A DNA stretch of 64,000 nucleotides, taken from positions 1 to 64,000 of the forward strand of contig JBHOQW010000163.1 of the NCBI GenBank assembly GCA_042408665.1, in the 5' to 3' direction. The position numbers were made by a program, and so were the translations under genes. Below, in pieces: positions 18,826 to 29,691 of this stretch (its first letter is position 1; each line of letters begins with the position of its first letter). The notes beneath the pieces are model-generated. The model was not told the DNA's origin. It made no database searches and saw only the letters and a program-made list of their open reading frames with translations. Origin of the DNA: CAUJGQ01 sp042408665 (GTDB taxonomy: Bacteria; Chloroflexota; Dehalococcoidia; CAUJGQ01).

Positions 18826-19275
18826 TCAGCCGTTCGGCCGCTCCTCGCGCAGGAGCGCCACCGCCGCCTCAAGGGTGAGCAGGTAACCGCGCCAGCCCAG
18901 CCCGCACACCTGGGCGCGGGCGATGGGGGCGATGAGCGAGCGGTGGCGGAACTCCTCGCGCGCGTGGATGTTGGACAGGTGCACCTCGAACACCGGCAGG
19001 GCGGCGTCCGCCAGGGCGTCGCGCAGGGAGAGGCCGTAGTGGGTGAGGGCGCCGGCGTTGATAATCACGGCGTGCGCGCCCGCGCGCTCCGCCTGCAGCC
19101 AGTCGATGAGGGCGCCCTCATGGTTGGACTGAAAGCAGCGCACCTCCACGCCCAGCTCCCGCCCGCGCTCGACCATACGCCGCTCGATCTCCGCCAGCGT
19201 CACGCGCCCGTAGATCTCCGGTTGGCGCGTGCCCAGGGTGTTTAGGTTGGGGCCGTTGATGAGCAGGATGCGCAT
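18826..19275 (-). CDS. aroQ: 3-dehydroquinate dehydratase, type II
   Basis: A 149-residue type II dehydroquinase (third step of the shikimate pathway). Motifs are INGPNLNTLGTRQPEIYG with the catalytic Tyr, FQSNHEGALIDWL, INAGALTHYGLSLRDAL and VHLSNIHAREEFRHRS. One base separates it from the end of the xer gene. Other shikimate genes of the window are aroE and aroKB at 43-46 kb. Confidence 0.97.
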   Translation of the reverse strand: MRILLINGPNLNTLGTRQPEIYGRVTLAEIERRMVERGRELGVEVRCFQSNHEGALIDWLQAERAGAHAVIINAGALTHYGLSLRDALADAALPVFEVHLSNIHAREEFRHRSLIAPIARAQVCGLGWRGYLLTLEAAVALLREERPNG

Positions 19276-19276
19276 G

Positions 19277-20230
19277 TCAACCGCCGTCGTGCGGGCGTCG
19301 CTTCGGGCGCCAGGCCTGGAAGAAGGCCGCGTCGTATACCTGGCGCTGGCGGGCCTCCGTCACGTGGGTGTAGACCTGGGTGGTGGTGGCGCGGGCGTGG
19401 CCGAGCAGCTCCTGCACCACGCGCACGTCGGCACCGCCGTCCAGCATATGCGTGGCGAAGGTGTGGCGCAAAAGGTGGGGGTGGGTGGGCGCCGTGATGC
19501 CGGCCGCGGCGCCGGCCCGGCGCACCAGGAGCTGCACCGCCCGCACCGAAAGCCGGCCGCCGCCGCGGTTCAGAAACAGGGCGGGCTCCACTCGGTTGCC
19601 GGCCAGCGCCGGCCGGCCGTAGCGCAGGTACGCACGCAGCGCCCGTGCGGCCGGCGCGCCGAACAGCGCCAGCCGCTGTTTGTGGCCTTTGCCTGTTACG
19701 CGCAGCAGCCCGTTGTCCAGGTCCACATCGGTGACGTTCAGGCCGATCAGCTCGCTCACGCGCACACCCGTGGCGTAGAGCAGCTCGAGGATGGCCCGGT
19801 CGCGCACGGCGGCGGGCCTGTCCCCCTCGGAAGACTCCAGCAGGCTCTGGACGTCGTCTTCCGGGAGGACCTTGGGCAGCCGGCGTCCCTGCTTGGGCGG
19901 GCGCACCCCGTGTAGGGGGTCGCGCGCCAGCACCCCGTCCTCCACCAGGCGCCGGTAGAAGCCATGGATGGTGCTCACCTTGCGCGCCACGCTGCCGCGC
20001 GCCATGCCCTCCGCCTCCAGGGCGGCCAGGTACTGGCGGAAGGTGCGCCGATCCAGCGCCAGGGGCGCCACCCCCACGGACGCCAGCCAGCGGAAGAAGT
20101 GCTCCAGGTCGGTGCGGTAGTTGCGCAGCGTGTACGGCGAGGGGTTGCGCTCGGCCTGAAAGCGCCGCAGGTAGGCGTCGATCAGGGCGGCCGCCTCGTG
20201 CTCCACACCGGGGTGGTCGGGCGTGTGCAT
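19277..20230 (-). CDS. xerD: Tyrosine recombinase, XerC/XerD type
   Basis: A 317-residue site-specific recombinase. An N-terminal SAM-like DNA-binding domain (about 10-100) precedes the catalytic domain with the full R-K-H-R-H-Y set: TGVRVSELIGL (Arg), GKGHKQR (Lys), HPHLLRHTFATHML (His, Arg), LLGHARATTTQVYTHV (His, Tyr). Most likely acts in chromosome dimer resolution. The ATG at 20230 (MHTPDHPGVEHE) is the real start; the longer open frame to 20899 is only an out-of-frame reading of topA. XerC and XerD cannot be separated without a tree. Confidence 0.93.
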   Translation of the reverse strand: MHTPDHPGVEHEAAALIDAYLRRFQAERNPSPYTLRNYRTDLEHFFRWLASVGVAPLALDRRTFRQYLAALEAEGMARGSVARKVSTIHGFYRRLVEDGVLARDPLHGVRPPKQGRRLPKVLPEDDVQSLLESSEGDRPAAVRDRAILELLYATGVRVSELIGLNVTDVDLDNGLLRVTGKGHKQRLALFGAPAARALRAYLRYGRPALAGNRVEPALFLNRGGGRLSVRAVQLLVRRAGAAAGITAPTHPHLLRHTFATHMLDGGADVRVVQELLGHARATTTQVYTHVTEARQRQVYDAAFFQAWRPKRRPHDGG

Positions 20231-20313
20231 CACGCTTCCAGGGATAGCGGAGACGGTGCGGTGGCCGGGAGGGGATTGTGACCCTCCCAGCCCCGAGACG
20301 GACGGGAGACGCC

Positions 20314-22773
<2,460 letters not shown>

Positions 22774-22874
22774 GTGTCTGCCTCCGGCGGCTCGTGACGT
22801 TCGCCGCGTCCCGGTACGTGTCGTGGCTCTGGGAAAGCCGGGGAGCGGCGGCTGCCCAGCGAGCCGAGCGGGCG

Positions 22875-23960
22875 TTAGCGGGCCCGCACGTAACTCATCG
22901 CGGCCACCTGGCGGACCAGGCCCTTGAGTTCCAGCATAGCAAGCGCGCCGCTTACCACGGCAACCGGGAGGCCGCTTTCCCGCGCCACCTCGTCGATGTG
23001 TTTCGGTTCCGCGCCGAGGAGGTTTAGGAGCGCCGCCTCGGTGCCGTCCTCCGGCAGCGCTTCCCGAAACGCGAGCTGCTGTGGCGCCAGCATCAGATGC
23101 AGCTCGCCCACGATGTCCTCGGCCCGCGTGACCAGCTTGGCGGCCGAGCGGGCGATGAGGCCGTTGGTGCCGCGGGAGTAAGGGGCGAAGATGCTCCCCG
23201 GTACGGCGAACACCTCGCGGTTCTCCTCCAGCGCCAATTGCGCCGTGATCAAGGCGCCGCTCTCCTCGTCGGCCTCCACCACCACCGTGCCCAGCGTCAT
23301 GCCGGCGATGATGCGGTTACGCCGCCAGAAGCTCTCCCGCGTCATGCGCGTGTCCAGCGGGTAGTCGCTGAGCAGCGCGCCCTGGGCGCCGATCTGCTCG
23401 GCCAGGCGGGCGTTGTGCGCCGGGTAGACCTCGTTGACCGGGCAGGGCAGCACGGCGATGGTGCGCCCGCCGGCGCGCAGCGCGGCCTGGTGGGCGATGG
23501 TGTCGATGCCGCGGGCAAGACCGCTCACCACCGTGATGCGGTAGGCGGTGAGCCCCTCCACCAGGTGCTCGGTAGCCTGCCGCCCGTAGGCCGTGGCGCG
23601 GCGCGTGCCCACCACGGCGATCGCCCACTCGTCCGCCTCACTGAGCTGGCCGCGCACGTACAGCACCGGTGGCCGATCGTAACACTCCTTGAGTCGGGCC
23701 GGGTAGCGCGGGTCGTGCCAGGTGAGCGCGGTGATGCCCATCCGCTCCAGGCGCTCCAGCTCCCGCTCCGGGGTGATCGCGGGGCGGGCAGTGACGATGG
23801 CCTCGACCGTCTTCTCGTCCAGGCCGGCCGCGCGCAGGTCGCCCGCGCCGGCCCGCCACGCCTCGGCCAGCGAGGGGAAGAAGCGCTCCAGCGGCTCCAC
23901 CCGCGCCCGACCCACGGAGGGGATGCGGCTGAAGGCCACCCAGTAAGGCAGATCGGACAT
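22875..23960 (-). CDS. dprA: DNA processing protein DprA (Smf)
   Basis: A 361-residue protein that loads RecA on incoming single-stranded DNA in transformation. A helix-hairpin-helix N-terminus (MSDLPYWVAFSRIPSVGRARVEPL), a Rossmann-like core with VGTRRATAYGR, SGLARGIDTIAHQAAL and a winged-helix C-terminus (about 300-361, HIDEVARESGLPVAVVSGALAML) are present. The ATG at 23960 fits the family; the GTG at 24002, 12 bases behind the CNNM/CBS gene, is possible. Wide distribution makes natural competence likely but not proven. Confidence 0.94.
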   Translation of the reverse strand: MSDLPYWVAFSRIPSVGRARVEPLERFFPSLAEAWRAGAGDLRAAGLDEKTVEAIVTARPAITPERELERLERMGITALTWHDPRYPARLKECYDRPPVLYVRGQLSEADEWAIAVVGTRRATAYGRQATEHLVEGLTAYRITVVSGLARGIDTIAHQAALRAGGRTIAVLPCPVNEVYPAHNARLAEQIGAQGALLSDYPLDTRMTRESFWRRNRIIAGMTLGTVVVEADEESGALITAQLALEENREVFAVPGSIFAPYSRGTNGLIARSAAKLVTRAEDIVGELHLMLAPQQLAFREALPEDGTEAALLNLLGAEPKHIDEVARESGLPVAVVSGALAMLELKGLVRQVAAMSYVRAR

Positions 23961-24013
23961 AGAGGCAGGATAGCGGGCCGTGGCTATCCGGCAAAGAGGC
24001 ACCGGGACGTCGG

Positions 24014-25285
24014 TCAGGTTTCGGCCGGCTGCGTTTGCAGCTTGGTGACGCGCACCTTCTTGATGCGGCGGCCGATCACCGATAGCACATGCAAGCGAAT
24101 GCCGTCCACCTCGACCTCGTCGCCGGCCACGGGCACCTTGCCCAGCTTGGCGTACACGATGCCGCCAACGGTGTCGTAATCCTCGTTGGGCAGGTCGAGG
24201 TCAAACAGCTCGTTGAGGGCGTCGATGCCGACGCGGGCATCGACGATGGCCTCCACCTCGCTTACCCGCTCGATGGGCGTCTCAGCGACGTCATACTCGT
24301 CTTCGATTTCACCGACGATCACCTCAATGATGTCCTCCGTGGTGACGAGCCCGGCGGTGCCGCCGTATTCGTCCACTACGATGGCCATATGGATCTTGTT
24401 TTGACGCAACTCGGTGAGCAGCTCATCCACTTTCTTCGTCTCAGGGATGAAGTATGGCGGACGGGCGATCTCGCGCAGCGATAGCGGGCGCTTGCCTTCC
24501 GTCAGGCAGCGGAGAACGTCCTTGGCGTAAATGATGCCGACGATGTTGTCGATGCTCCCCTCGTACAGGGGGATGCGGCTGAAGCCGCGCTCGACGATGA
24601 TCCGCTCGACATCCTCCAGCGTGGCGTTGGCCTCTACGGCGGCGATATCGATTCGGGGCACCATGATCTCGCGCGCGGTGGTCTCGACCAGCTTGATCAC
24701 CCCGCGGATCATCTGCCGCTCCTCTTCCTCGATGCCGCCGTTCTGCTCCTCCAGCTCGACCAGGCGCAGCAGCTCTTCCTCCTCCATCTCCTCGGGTGTC
24801 GGCTCGGGCAGTGGTAGGACGCGCGCGAGCAGGGCGGCCGGCAGGCTCAAGAGCCACGTCGGCAGCCAGAAGAGTAGGCGTAGCAGACCGATGAGCGGGG
24901 CGAGCGTGAGGCCCCAGTGCTCCGGGTTGCGTGCCGCCAGCAACCCGGGCACGGCCTCCAGCAGGCCGGTGAGGGCCAGGGCCACGCCGGCCGTGAGCAG
25001 CAACGCCTGCCAGCTCGGTGCCGTGCGCACGAAGACGGCGTGCGCCACAAGGACCGTACCGCCGATGAGGGCCAGGTTGCGACCGAAACGCAGGGTGGCG
25101 AGCAGGCGCGCGCGCTCCTGCACGTAGCGCTGGAGTGCGGCCGCGCGGGTGCCGCCGCGCGCGGCTAGCGTGCGGGCGCGCAGGCGGCTGATGGAGGCTA
25201 TAGTTGACTCCGCCGCAGTGACGGCGAGCAGCAGTGCCAGGGCGACGATCGCACCCACAATCGCGACGGCTGTGTCGGTGTCCAA
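24014..25285 (-). CDS. CNNM/DUF21 and CBS-domain membrane protein (CorC/HlyC-like)
   Basis: A 423-residue protein: short N-terminal membrane region of the DUF21/CNNM type (about 1-165, with AESTIASISRLRARTL), a CBS pair (about 195-330, EIMVPRIDIAAVEANATLEDVE, IAIVVDEYGGTAGLVTTEDIIEVIVGEIEDEYD) and a C-terminal CorC/HlyC transporter-associated domain (about 340-423, DALNELFDLDLPNEDYDTVGGIVYAKLG). Family members are linked to magnesium or cobalt efflux. Start is a TTG at 25285 with GAGG 10 bases before it. A strong promoter lies 300 bases upstream. Confidence 0.9.
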   Translation of the reverse strand: MDTDTAVAIVGAIVALALLLAVTAAESTIASISRLRARTLAARGGTRAAALQRYVQERARLLATLRFGRNLALIGGTVLVAHAVFVRTAPSWQALLLTAGVALALTGLLEAVPGLLAARNPEHWGLTLAPLIGLLRLLFWLPTWLLSLPAALLARVLPLPEPTPEEMEEEELLRLVELEEQNGGIEEEERQMIRGVIKLVETTAREIMVPRIDIAAVEANATLEDVERIIVERGFSRIPLYEGSIDNIVGIIYAKDVLRCLTEGKRPLSLREIARPPYFIPETKKVDELLTELRQNKIHMAIVVDEYGGTAGLVTTEDIIEVIVGEIEDEYDVAETPIERVSEVEAIVDARVGIDALNELFDLDLPNEDYDTVGGIVYAKLGKVPVAGDEVEVDGIRLHVLSVIGRRIKKVRVTKLQTQPAET

Positions 25286-25584
25286 GTTTGCTCTGCCTCG
25301 TTGCTACGCGGCGCGACGCCGGTGGCCGAGGGCCACCCGAGGACCGGCGCGTACCAGACCGGGGGGCACAGGGCCTGCGGCCGCTGGCTGTGCGCGGTGG
25401 AGGACAACGCCAAACCCGGGCCACGCACCACCGTGGTCCGGTGTCCGATGACCGTACCGTAGCAGATGAGGGACCGGCGCCTGCGGGGAGGCCCGCGCCG
25501 GACTGGGAGGGTCAGCGTCTGCGACCAAGCGTTGCAAACCTTTGCCGCCGGACTCACGCGCCTTGTGGTCAGAAGCCGGACGGC
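25285..25584 (-). other. Leader region of the CNNM/CBS operon, about 300 bases
   Basis: The region from the predicted transcription start (about 25584) to the TTG start. No open frame looks coding in either strand. I looked for RNase P, SRP, tmRNA, 6S, cobalamin and magnesium-sensor motifs and saw none. A leader of this length before a metal-transport-like gene could be regulatory, but no structure was established. Confidence 0.4.
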
Positions 25585-25590
25585 ACTCCC

Positions 25591-25619
25591 ATTCTACAAA
25601 CGGGGAGGCGCCTTGTCAA
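25591..25619 (-). promoter_or_regulatory. Near-consensus sigma-70 promoter
   Basis: Minus-strand TTGACA (25614-25619), spacer of exactly 17 bases, TAGAAT (25591-25596). This is the best promoter match in the window. It points at the CNNM/CBS gene and the co-directional dprA-topA-xer block. The -35 sits between two GGCGCC copies (25607-25612, 25623-25628), which could be an operator. Confidence 0.75.
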
Positions 25620-25652
25620 ACAGGCGCCGTGGTGAGAGGCGGAGCGTCTTGT

Positions 25653-26171
25653 TCACTGCACGATGAGTTTGCCGCGCATCTCTGCCGGATGGACATCACA
25701 CAGGTAGTCAAATGTCCCGCGCTGGGTAACCGTGAATGTGATCGTCTCTGACTGACCGCCCGTTAACAGTTGGGTGGTGATCTCTTTCCCGTCTTTATCT
25801 TTTACATTGAGTACATGCCAGTTGTGGATAGCGGAGCCGCGGTTCTGGAGGGTGATCGAGGCAGGCTCGTTCGCCCGAATCGTGATCTCAGTCTTGTCGA
25901 ACTTGTTGTCGGTAGCCACGATGACGATCGTCCCGGCCGGTGCGGTGGCCGCGCCACCGGCGGTGGCCGCACCGCCGGCCGTCGGCGTGCGCGTGCCAGC
26001 CGGGGTCGCGGAGCTGATGGGGGTGAAGCTCGGCACCCTGACGGTGACGCCTGGACCGCTCCGGCTGAGGTTGACGGTGTCCTGGGCTTGGCCCTTCCCG
26101 CATGCGGCGAACAGTAGACCGGCGCAGAGGAGGGAAGCGGCCGGGAACCAGCGCGCGGAGCGGACGTGCAT
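25653..26171 (-). CDS. Cupredoxin-fold lipoprotein
   Basis: A 172-residue exported copper-binding protein. A signal peptide with lipobox (LLFAAC) at about residues 5-25, a Thr/Ala-rich linker, and a cupredoxin domain (about 80-172). Type 1 copper ligands: His in AIHNWHVLN, then Cys, His and Met in YLCDVHPAEM. It is expected on the outside of the membrane as an electron carrier or a cytochrome oxidase/ copper partner. ATG at 26171 has GAGG 7 bases upstream; the longer frame to 26237 is rejected because the signal peptide would be buried. Confidence 0.88.
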   Translation of the reverse strand: MHVRSARWFPAASLLCAGLLFAACGKGQAQDTVNLSRSGPGVTVRVPSFTPISSATPAGTRTPTAGGAATAGGAATAPAGTIVIVATDNKFDKTEITIRANEPASITLQNRGSAIHNWHVLNVKDKDGKEITTQLLTGGQSETITFTVTQRGTFDYLCDVHPAEMRGKLIVQ

Positions 26172-26546
26172 CGGCAAGCCTCGTGATCGCGTGGTGTGCA
26201 GTTCCACGCTACGGCTGCACCGCGTTACGTGCAACACGATGCGGCCGTGGGTCCGCGATGCGCGTGCTATCTGACCTTCCGTGCTGTGATCGCGGCGATC
26301 GGGGTGATGACATCGATCCTTGGTGCATGAATCGGAAGGCAGGGCCGAGACGCGCAGGTGCCGGCGGACTCAGGCCAAACATCCAGCGGGCCCGAGGCGA
26401 TCTGGCTGTGGAATCAAGATCGAGCGCGCCGGTGTGTGTAAGTTTGGAGAACCGCAGACATTGGCCCGGTTGTCAAAGAGACTATCGCGTTTCCAGATGT
26501 GGGTGTGTTACGATGCTGACGGTGGTATACCATGGAGGTGGCAACC
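26172..26546. other. Intergenic region between two divergent genes
   Basis: 375 bases between the cupredoxin gene (leftward) and the next gene (rightward). I see no coding frame or RNA gene. A possible plus-strand -10 (TACGAT, 26509-26514) has no good -35; TTGTCA at 26470 is too far upstream. Confidence 0.4.
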
Positions 26547-26852
26547 GTGCCGCAACTGGTGAGGGTCCTCAAAGAGGAGGATCTGCGCTCACAGCGGGCT
26601 TCCGTCGGGCTGGACCTGGGGCGATACCTTGAAATCATCGATTCCATCATCGAACAGGGCGGGGTCGGCGGCGAGATTGCCCTGCAGGAGGGGGAAAACC
26701 AGCGCACGGAGAAGGGCCGGCTTACACGCGCGGCCAAACAGCGTGGCATGAAGCTTACCTGGCGGAAGCCAAGGAACGGCGTCTTGCGCTTTGTCCTGTC
26801 AAGCATGGGGGCTCCGCCGCCGGATGGTCGGCGCCGGCGCCGGGTAAAGTGA
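26547..26852 (+). CDS. Small basic protein, unrecognised
   Basis: A 101-residue protein with no family I recognise. It opens acidic and helical (QLVRVLKEEDLRSQRASVG), then a basic second half (RTEKGRLTRAAKQRGMKLTWRKPRNGVLRFVL) ending in RRRRRVK. The basic half could bind nucleic acid. The GTG at 26547 is preferred over the ATG at 26532 because GGAGG (26534-26538) then sits 8 bases before it. Codon use and the strong ribosome site support a real gene. Confidence 0.6.
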   Translation: MPQLVRVLKEEDLRSQRASVGLDLGRYLEIIDSIIEQGGVGGEIALQEGENQRTEKGRLTRAAKQRGMKLTWRKPRNGVLRFVLSSMGAPPPDGRRRRRVK

Positions 26853-26993
26853 TGGCAGGTATGCGGTCGGCACGTCGCAGTGTCGTGCAGTGCCGGTAAT
26901 CTGCTCTAAGATGCCACGGGGAGCCAGCGTGTATGCATATGCGCACGCTGCTCCTCGTGGCCGCTCTGTGGGAATTCGTGCGACCCATGGCAG

Positions 26994-27659
26994 TCAGGGG
27001 CTGAGGCTGGGCCGGCTGAGCTGGGTGGGACCGGTGACGCAGATCCAGACCGTGTCCAACCGGTTGACCGTCTTCAGCGTGTTAAAGGCCGCCGGGCCGT
27101 CAGGGAAAAACCCCTGCCATTGCGCTCTGGATGCGTTCCAGAACCAGATGGCGGCGATAGTGCTCCCTGGATCGAGCGGTTGCAGATTTGCAAGCACGGT
27201 TTCAGTGGGTGTGCCGTTCGAGAAGGTGAGCACGTAGGCCCCGCACCCGGACGGTATGGTTTCCGTGGTCATCTTGGGAAAGGTTAGGTCGAGCGAGATC
27301 GGAAATCCAGGGGTCCATTGCCCCCGTTCCTGTGCCCAGTAGTCGCCGAGCTTGAAGTACACTGGTTGGCCGTTAATCGGACAGCCAGGTACGGCATTGC
27401 CGGAGGATACATTTACACCATAGGTATTCCCTCTCACCATCTCTCTTCCGCAAGAGATGAGTGTGGGTCCAAAGGCTTCAATGGTGTTGGTTGCTCCGTT
27501 GCTCGGCTTGATACCGGCCACAAATTGGATCTTACCGGTGAAGCGTGCCGGCAGCGGCTGCGCTACCACCAAGGGCGGGTTGATCGGGCCACGGGCGAGG
27601 ACGGCGGCCAAAGCCAGCGCCGTGAAGGCGGTCAGGATGAACAGGATGTGACGGCGCAT
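26994..27659 (-). CDS. Secreted protein, family unknown
   Basis: A 221-residue protein with a signal peptide (RRHILFILTAFTALALAAVLARG) and no transmembrane segment after it. The C-terminal half reads like the beta-rich module seen in many secreted Chloroflexota proteins, with a pattern of GSTIAAIWFWNASRAQWQGFFPDGP followed by LDTVWICVTGP. Two other cysteines (SCGREM, GCPINGQP) and one in SGCGAY may form disulphides. ATG at 27659 has GGAGGAGG before it. Function not known. Confidence 0.75.
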   Translation of the reverse strand: MRRHILFILTAFTALALAAVLARGPINPPLVVAQPLPARFTGKIQFVAGIKPSNGATNTIEAFGPTLISCGREMVRGNTYGVNVSSGNAVPGCPINGQPVYFKLGDYWAQERGQWTPGFPISLDLTFPKMTTETIPSGCGAYVLTFSNGTPTETVLANLQPLDPGSTIAAIWFWNASRAQWQGFFPDGPAAFNTLKTVNRLDTVWICVTGPTQLSRPSLSP

Positions 27660-27793
27660 GCACCTCCTCCAGCGTCACGGATGGCCCCTGCCTTTGGGCA
27701 TGTTCCACACGCAGACTAGCCACCCGGACGCCGGCGCGGCATCCGGTCCTCCCCCTACGGACCATAGAGCAATCCCGGATCCCCTCGTTCCGC

Positions 27794-28441
27794 TCAGCGC
27801 GCAGTCGGCGCCTCGGCCGCGGGCTGGCGCTGGGCGCGGCGGATGCGGTAGGTGCAGGCGCGGTCGCCGCGTAACAGACTGGCCACCAGGCGGGCGTCGG
27901 CGCCGGTGAGGCGGCGGACATAATCGACTTCCAGGGCGCACACACCGCTGTTGCGCCGCGCCACGTTCGGATAGGGGCAGGTGCACTGGTGCAGGTAGAA
28001 CTCCTCCCCGCGGCGCTCGCACTCCACCACGCAGCCCATTTCGCGGAGGATGCGCGCGGTCTCCTCCACCCGCTCCGGCAGCTCCTTGCCTTCCACGCGG
28101 TCACGGCGCTGTTCGGCCATGCGCGCCGACACCCGCTGAAGCACTCGCTGCAGCGCCTCCGGCCCGGCCAACGCCCGGAGCTCTTCGATGAGCATGTTGG
28201 CCAGCATGTCGTAGTTCTTGGGGTACAGGGCCTCGCCGCGTTCGCTCAGGCTGTACACGTGGGCCGGCCGGCCCACCCGCCCGCGCGCCTCACCGCTCTG
28301 CACGAGCCCCTCGCGCTCCAGGATCGCCAGGTGCTGGCGCACGCCCGTGGGCGTCATGCCGAGGAGGCCGGCGAGCTCTTTGACCGTGGCGCGCCGTTCA
28401 CGGTGCAAATGGTCCAATATACGCTGACGTGTGACTTGCAT
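27794..28441 (-). CDS. SufR-like iron-sulphur transcriptional regulator
   Basis: A 215-residue regulator with an N-terminal winged helix (about 1-75, TVKELAGLLGMTPTGVRQHLAILEREGLV) and a C-terminal cysteine domain. Cys153, Cys155, Cys168 and Cys196 are present; the last three are spaced C-x12-C-x27-C, as in SufR-type [4Fe-4S] or [2Fe-2S] sensors. SufR usually represses the suf operon, which is not in this window. A -10 (TACAAT) ends 9 bases before the ATG, so its mRNA would be almost leaderless. It diverges from the next gene. Confidence 0.85.
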   Translation of the reverse strand: MQVTRQRILDHLHRERRATVKELAGLLGMTPTGVRQHLAILEREGLVQSGEARGRVGRPAHVYSLSERGEALYPKNYDMLANMLIEELRALAGPEALQRVLQRVSARMAEQRRDRVEGKELPERVEETARILREMGCVVECERRGEEFYLHQCTCPYPNVARRNSGVCALEVDYVRRLTGADARLVASLLRGDRACTYRIRRAQRQPAAEAPTAR

Positions 28442-28450
28442 GGCGCTTCG

Positions 28451-28459
28451 ATTGTAGCA
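28451..28459 (-). promoter_or_regulatory. Extended -10 promoter of the SufR-like gene
   Basis: Minus-strand TGC-TACAAT. Transcription would begin 3-4 bases before the ATG at 28441. Confidence 0.6.
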
Positions 28460-28532
28460 CTTATACGCCGCCGATTTCGCTCGAGCCGGTCGTACGGCAC
28501 CGCTGATGCGGGGAGGTCACTGCGGCTGTAGG

Positions 28533-28538
28533 TATAAT
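28533..28538 (+). promoter_or_regulatory. -10 TATAAT of the divergent gene
   Basis: Perfect TATAAT, start predicted about 32 bases before the TTG at 28577. The -35 is poor. Together with the SufR-like promoter it shares 75 bases, so the regulator may control both. Confidence 0.55.
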
Positions 28539-28576
28539 TGATCCAGAATTTATCGAACGATGGAGGCTGAACCGCA

Positions 28577-29002
28577 TTGACCCAGCCAATCGTGGACCCT
28601 CTCGCTACCAAGGCCCAGGCCGATCTGATCGTGGAACGGGCGGCGCAGCAGCTCCGCAAGTTGCTCCATGATCTGGTCGCGCTGCTCGACCCTTTCCCAC
28701 CCTTCCCCGGCGCCTTCTTCACCTACGCCATCGAGATCGAGCCGGAGGCGGCTGCCCGCACCGACCGCGGCTGCATCGTGGTGGCGCCGGACGGCGAGAT
28801 CTACGAGTTCATCATGGGTGTGGACCTGGAGGGCCTGGACCCGACCGGCTTCGCCGATCCGGTGGCGATGCGGAAGGAGGAACTCAAGAAGCTGGACCTG
28901 CACCCCCGCGACTACGTGGTGTACGCGCACAGCGCCATCAACCGTATCACCGAGCTCCTGCTGGAACGCATGGAGGAGGGAGCCGGTGCTCCCGGTGCGT
29001 AG
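28577..29002 (+). CDS. Conserved-looking hypothetical protein
   Basis: A 141-residue soluble, acidic protein. It reads as mixed alpha/beta with LHDLVALLDPFPPFPGAFFTYAIEIEPEA and a segment RGCIVVAPDGEIYEFIMGVDLEGLDPTGF that suggests a compact domain, then a helical end (NRITELLLERMEEG). TTG start at 28577 has GGAGG 10 bases before. I do not recognise a family. It is divergent from the SufR-like gene and may be its target. Confidence 0.7.
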   Translation: MTQPIVDPLATKAQADLIVERAAQQLRKLLHDLVALLDPFPPFPGAFFTYAIEIEPEAAARTDRGCIVVAPDGEIYEFIMGVDLEGLDPTGFADPVAMRKEELKKLDLHPRDYVVYAHSAINRITELLLERMEEGAGAPGA

Positions 29003-29134
29003 AGCGGGCGTCGCTACCAGTGCGACGTGTCCGAACGGTTTCGGTGGCCAGGAAACGGCCCGGAGCCCCTTAAGCGCCGTGGCGTAGCGCCGATGGAGTA
29101 AAGTGCAGGGCTCTGCCCTGTCCCGGAGGGCCCG

Positions 29135-29419
29135 GTGACCGTTGACAACTTCGCCGAGCGCATGCGGGAGCGGATGCCCGCTCACCGCGTCTGGAAGGAT
29201 GCGCGCATGGCGCCGGGGCTGTCCCGTTCCGCGCAGAACCTGATGTGGGAGGAGATGCGCGCCCGGCTCCGTGCCTATGAACAGCAGCGCCGGCTGGAGG
29301 CGCAGCGGCGCTTCCGCTCGCGCTGGCAGCGGCTCGGTCGGTCAATCAATCGGCCGCTGGTGGCACTGCTCTTCGGGGCCGGGCTGCTGCTTTTCGCCCT
29401 TGGTCAGCTCTTCCGGTAG
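29135..29419 (+). CDS. Small membrane protein, unrecognised
   Basis: A 94-residue protein: a charged helical first part with many Arg and Glu (RERMPAHRVWKDARMAPGL, RAYEQQRRLEAQRRFRSRW) and a single C-terminal membrane segment (PLVALLFGAGLLLFALGQLF). It would be anchored by its tail with the rest in the cytoplasm. GTG start at 29135 with GGAGG 6 bases before. Confidence 0.6.
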   Translation: MTVDNFAERMRERMPAHRVWKDARMAPGLSRSAQNLMWEEMRARLRAYEQQRRLEAQRRFRSRWQRLGRSINRPLVALLFGAGLLLFALGQLFR

Positions 29420-29691
29420 GGCGACGACGCGACCGGAGAGGATTCTTTCCCGGCTCCAGCACCAGTCCCTGCCCTCGAGCTTGGCACCAACTGCGCCGCC
29501 TCTGGCCCCTTCTGCCATCGCCTTTGCCGAGGGGGGCCGCCATCCGGCCCTGCTACCGAGAGGCTCGGCCTGCTGCGGGTGGGCGGAACCCGCTCACGGG
29601 GCCGACATAACGGGCTATCGCCGAGGATGGCGGTCCGGGGCGTGCTGCCGTTGCCCCCGGCAGGCAGGCGCTCTGGAGGGCAGCGGTGCCG

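Noticed and set aside
25285..25652. RNase P, SRP, tmRNA or 6S RNA in the leader
   Set aside because: None of the invariant strings of these RNAs is present on either strand; only a promoter and a palindrome were found.
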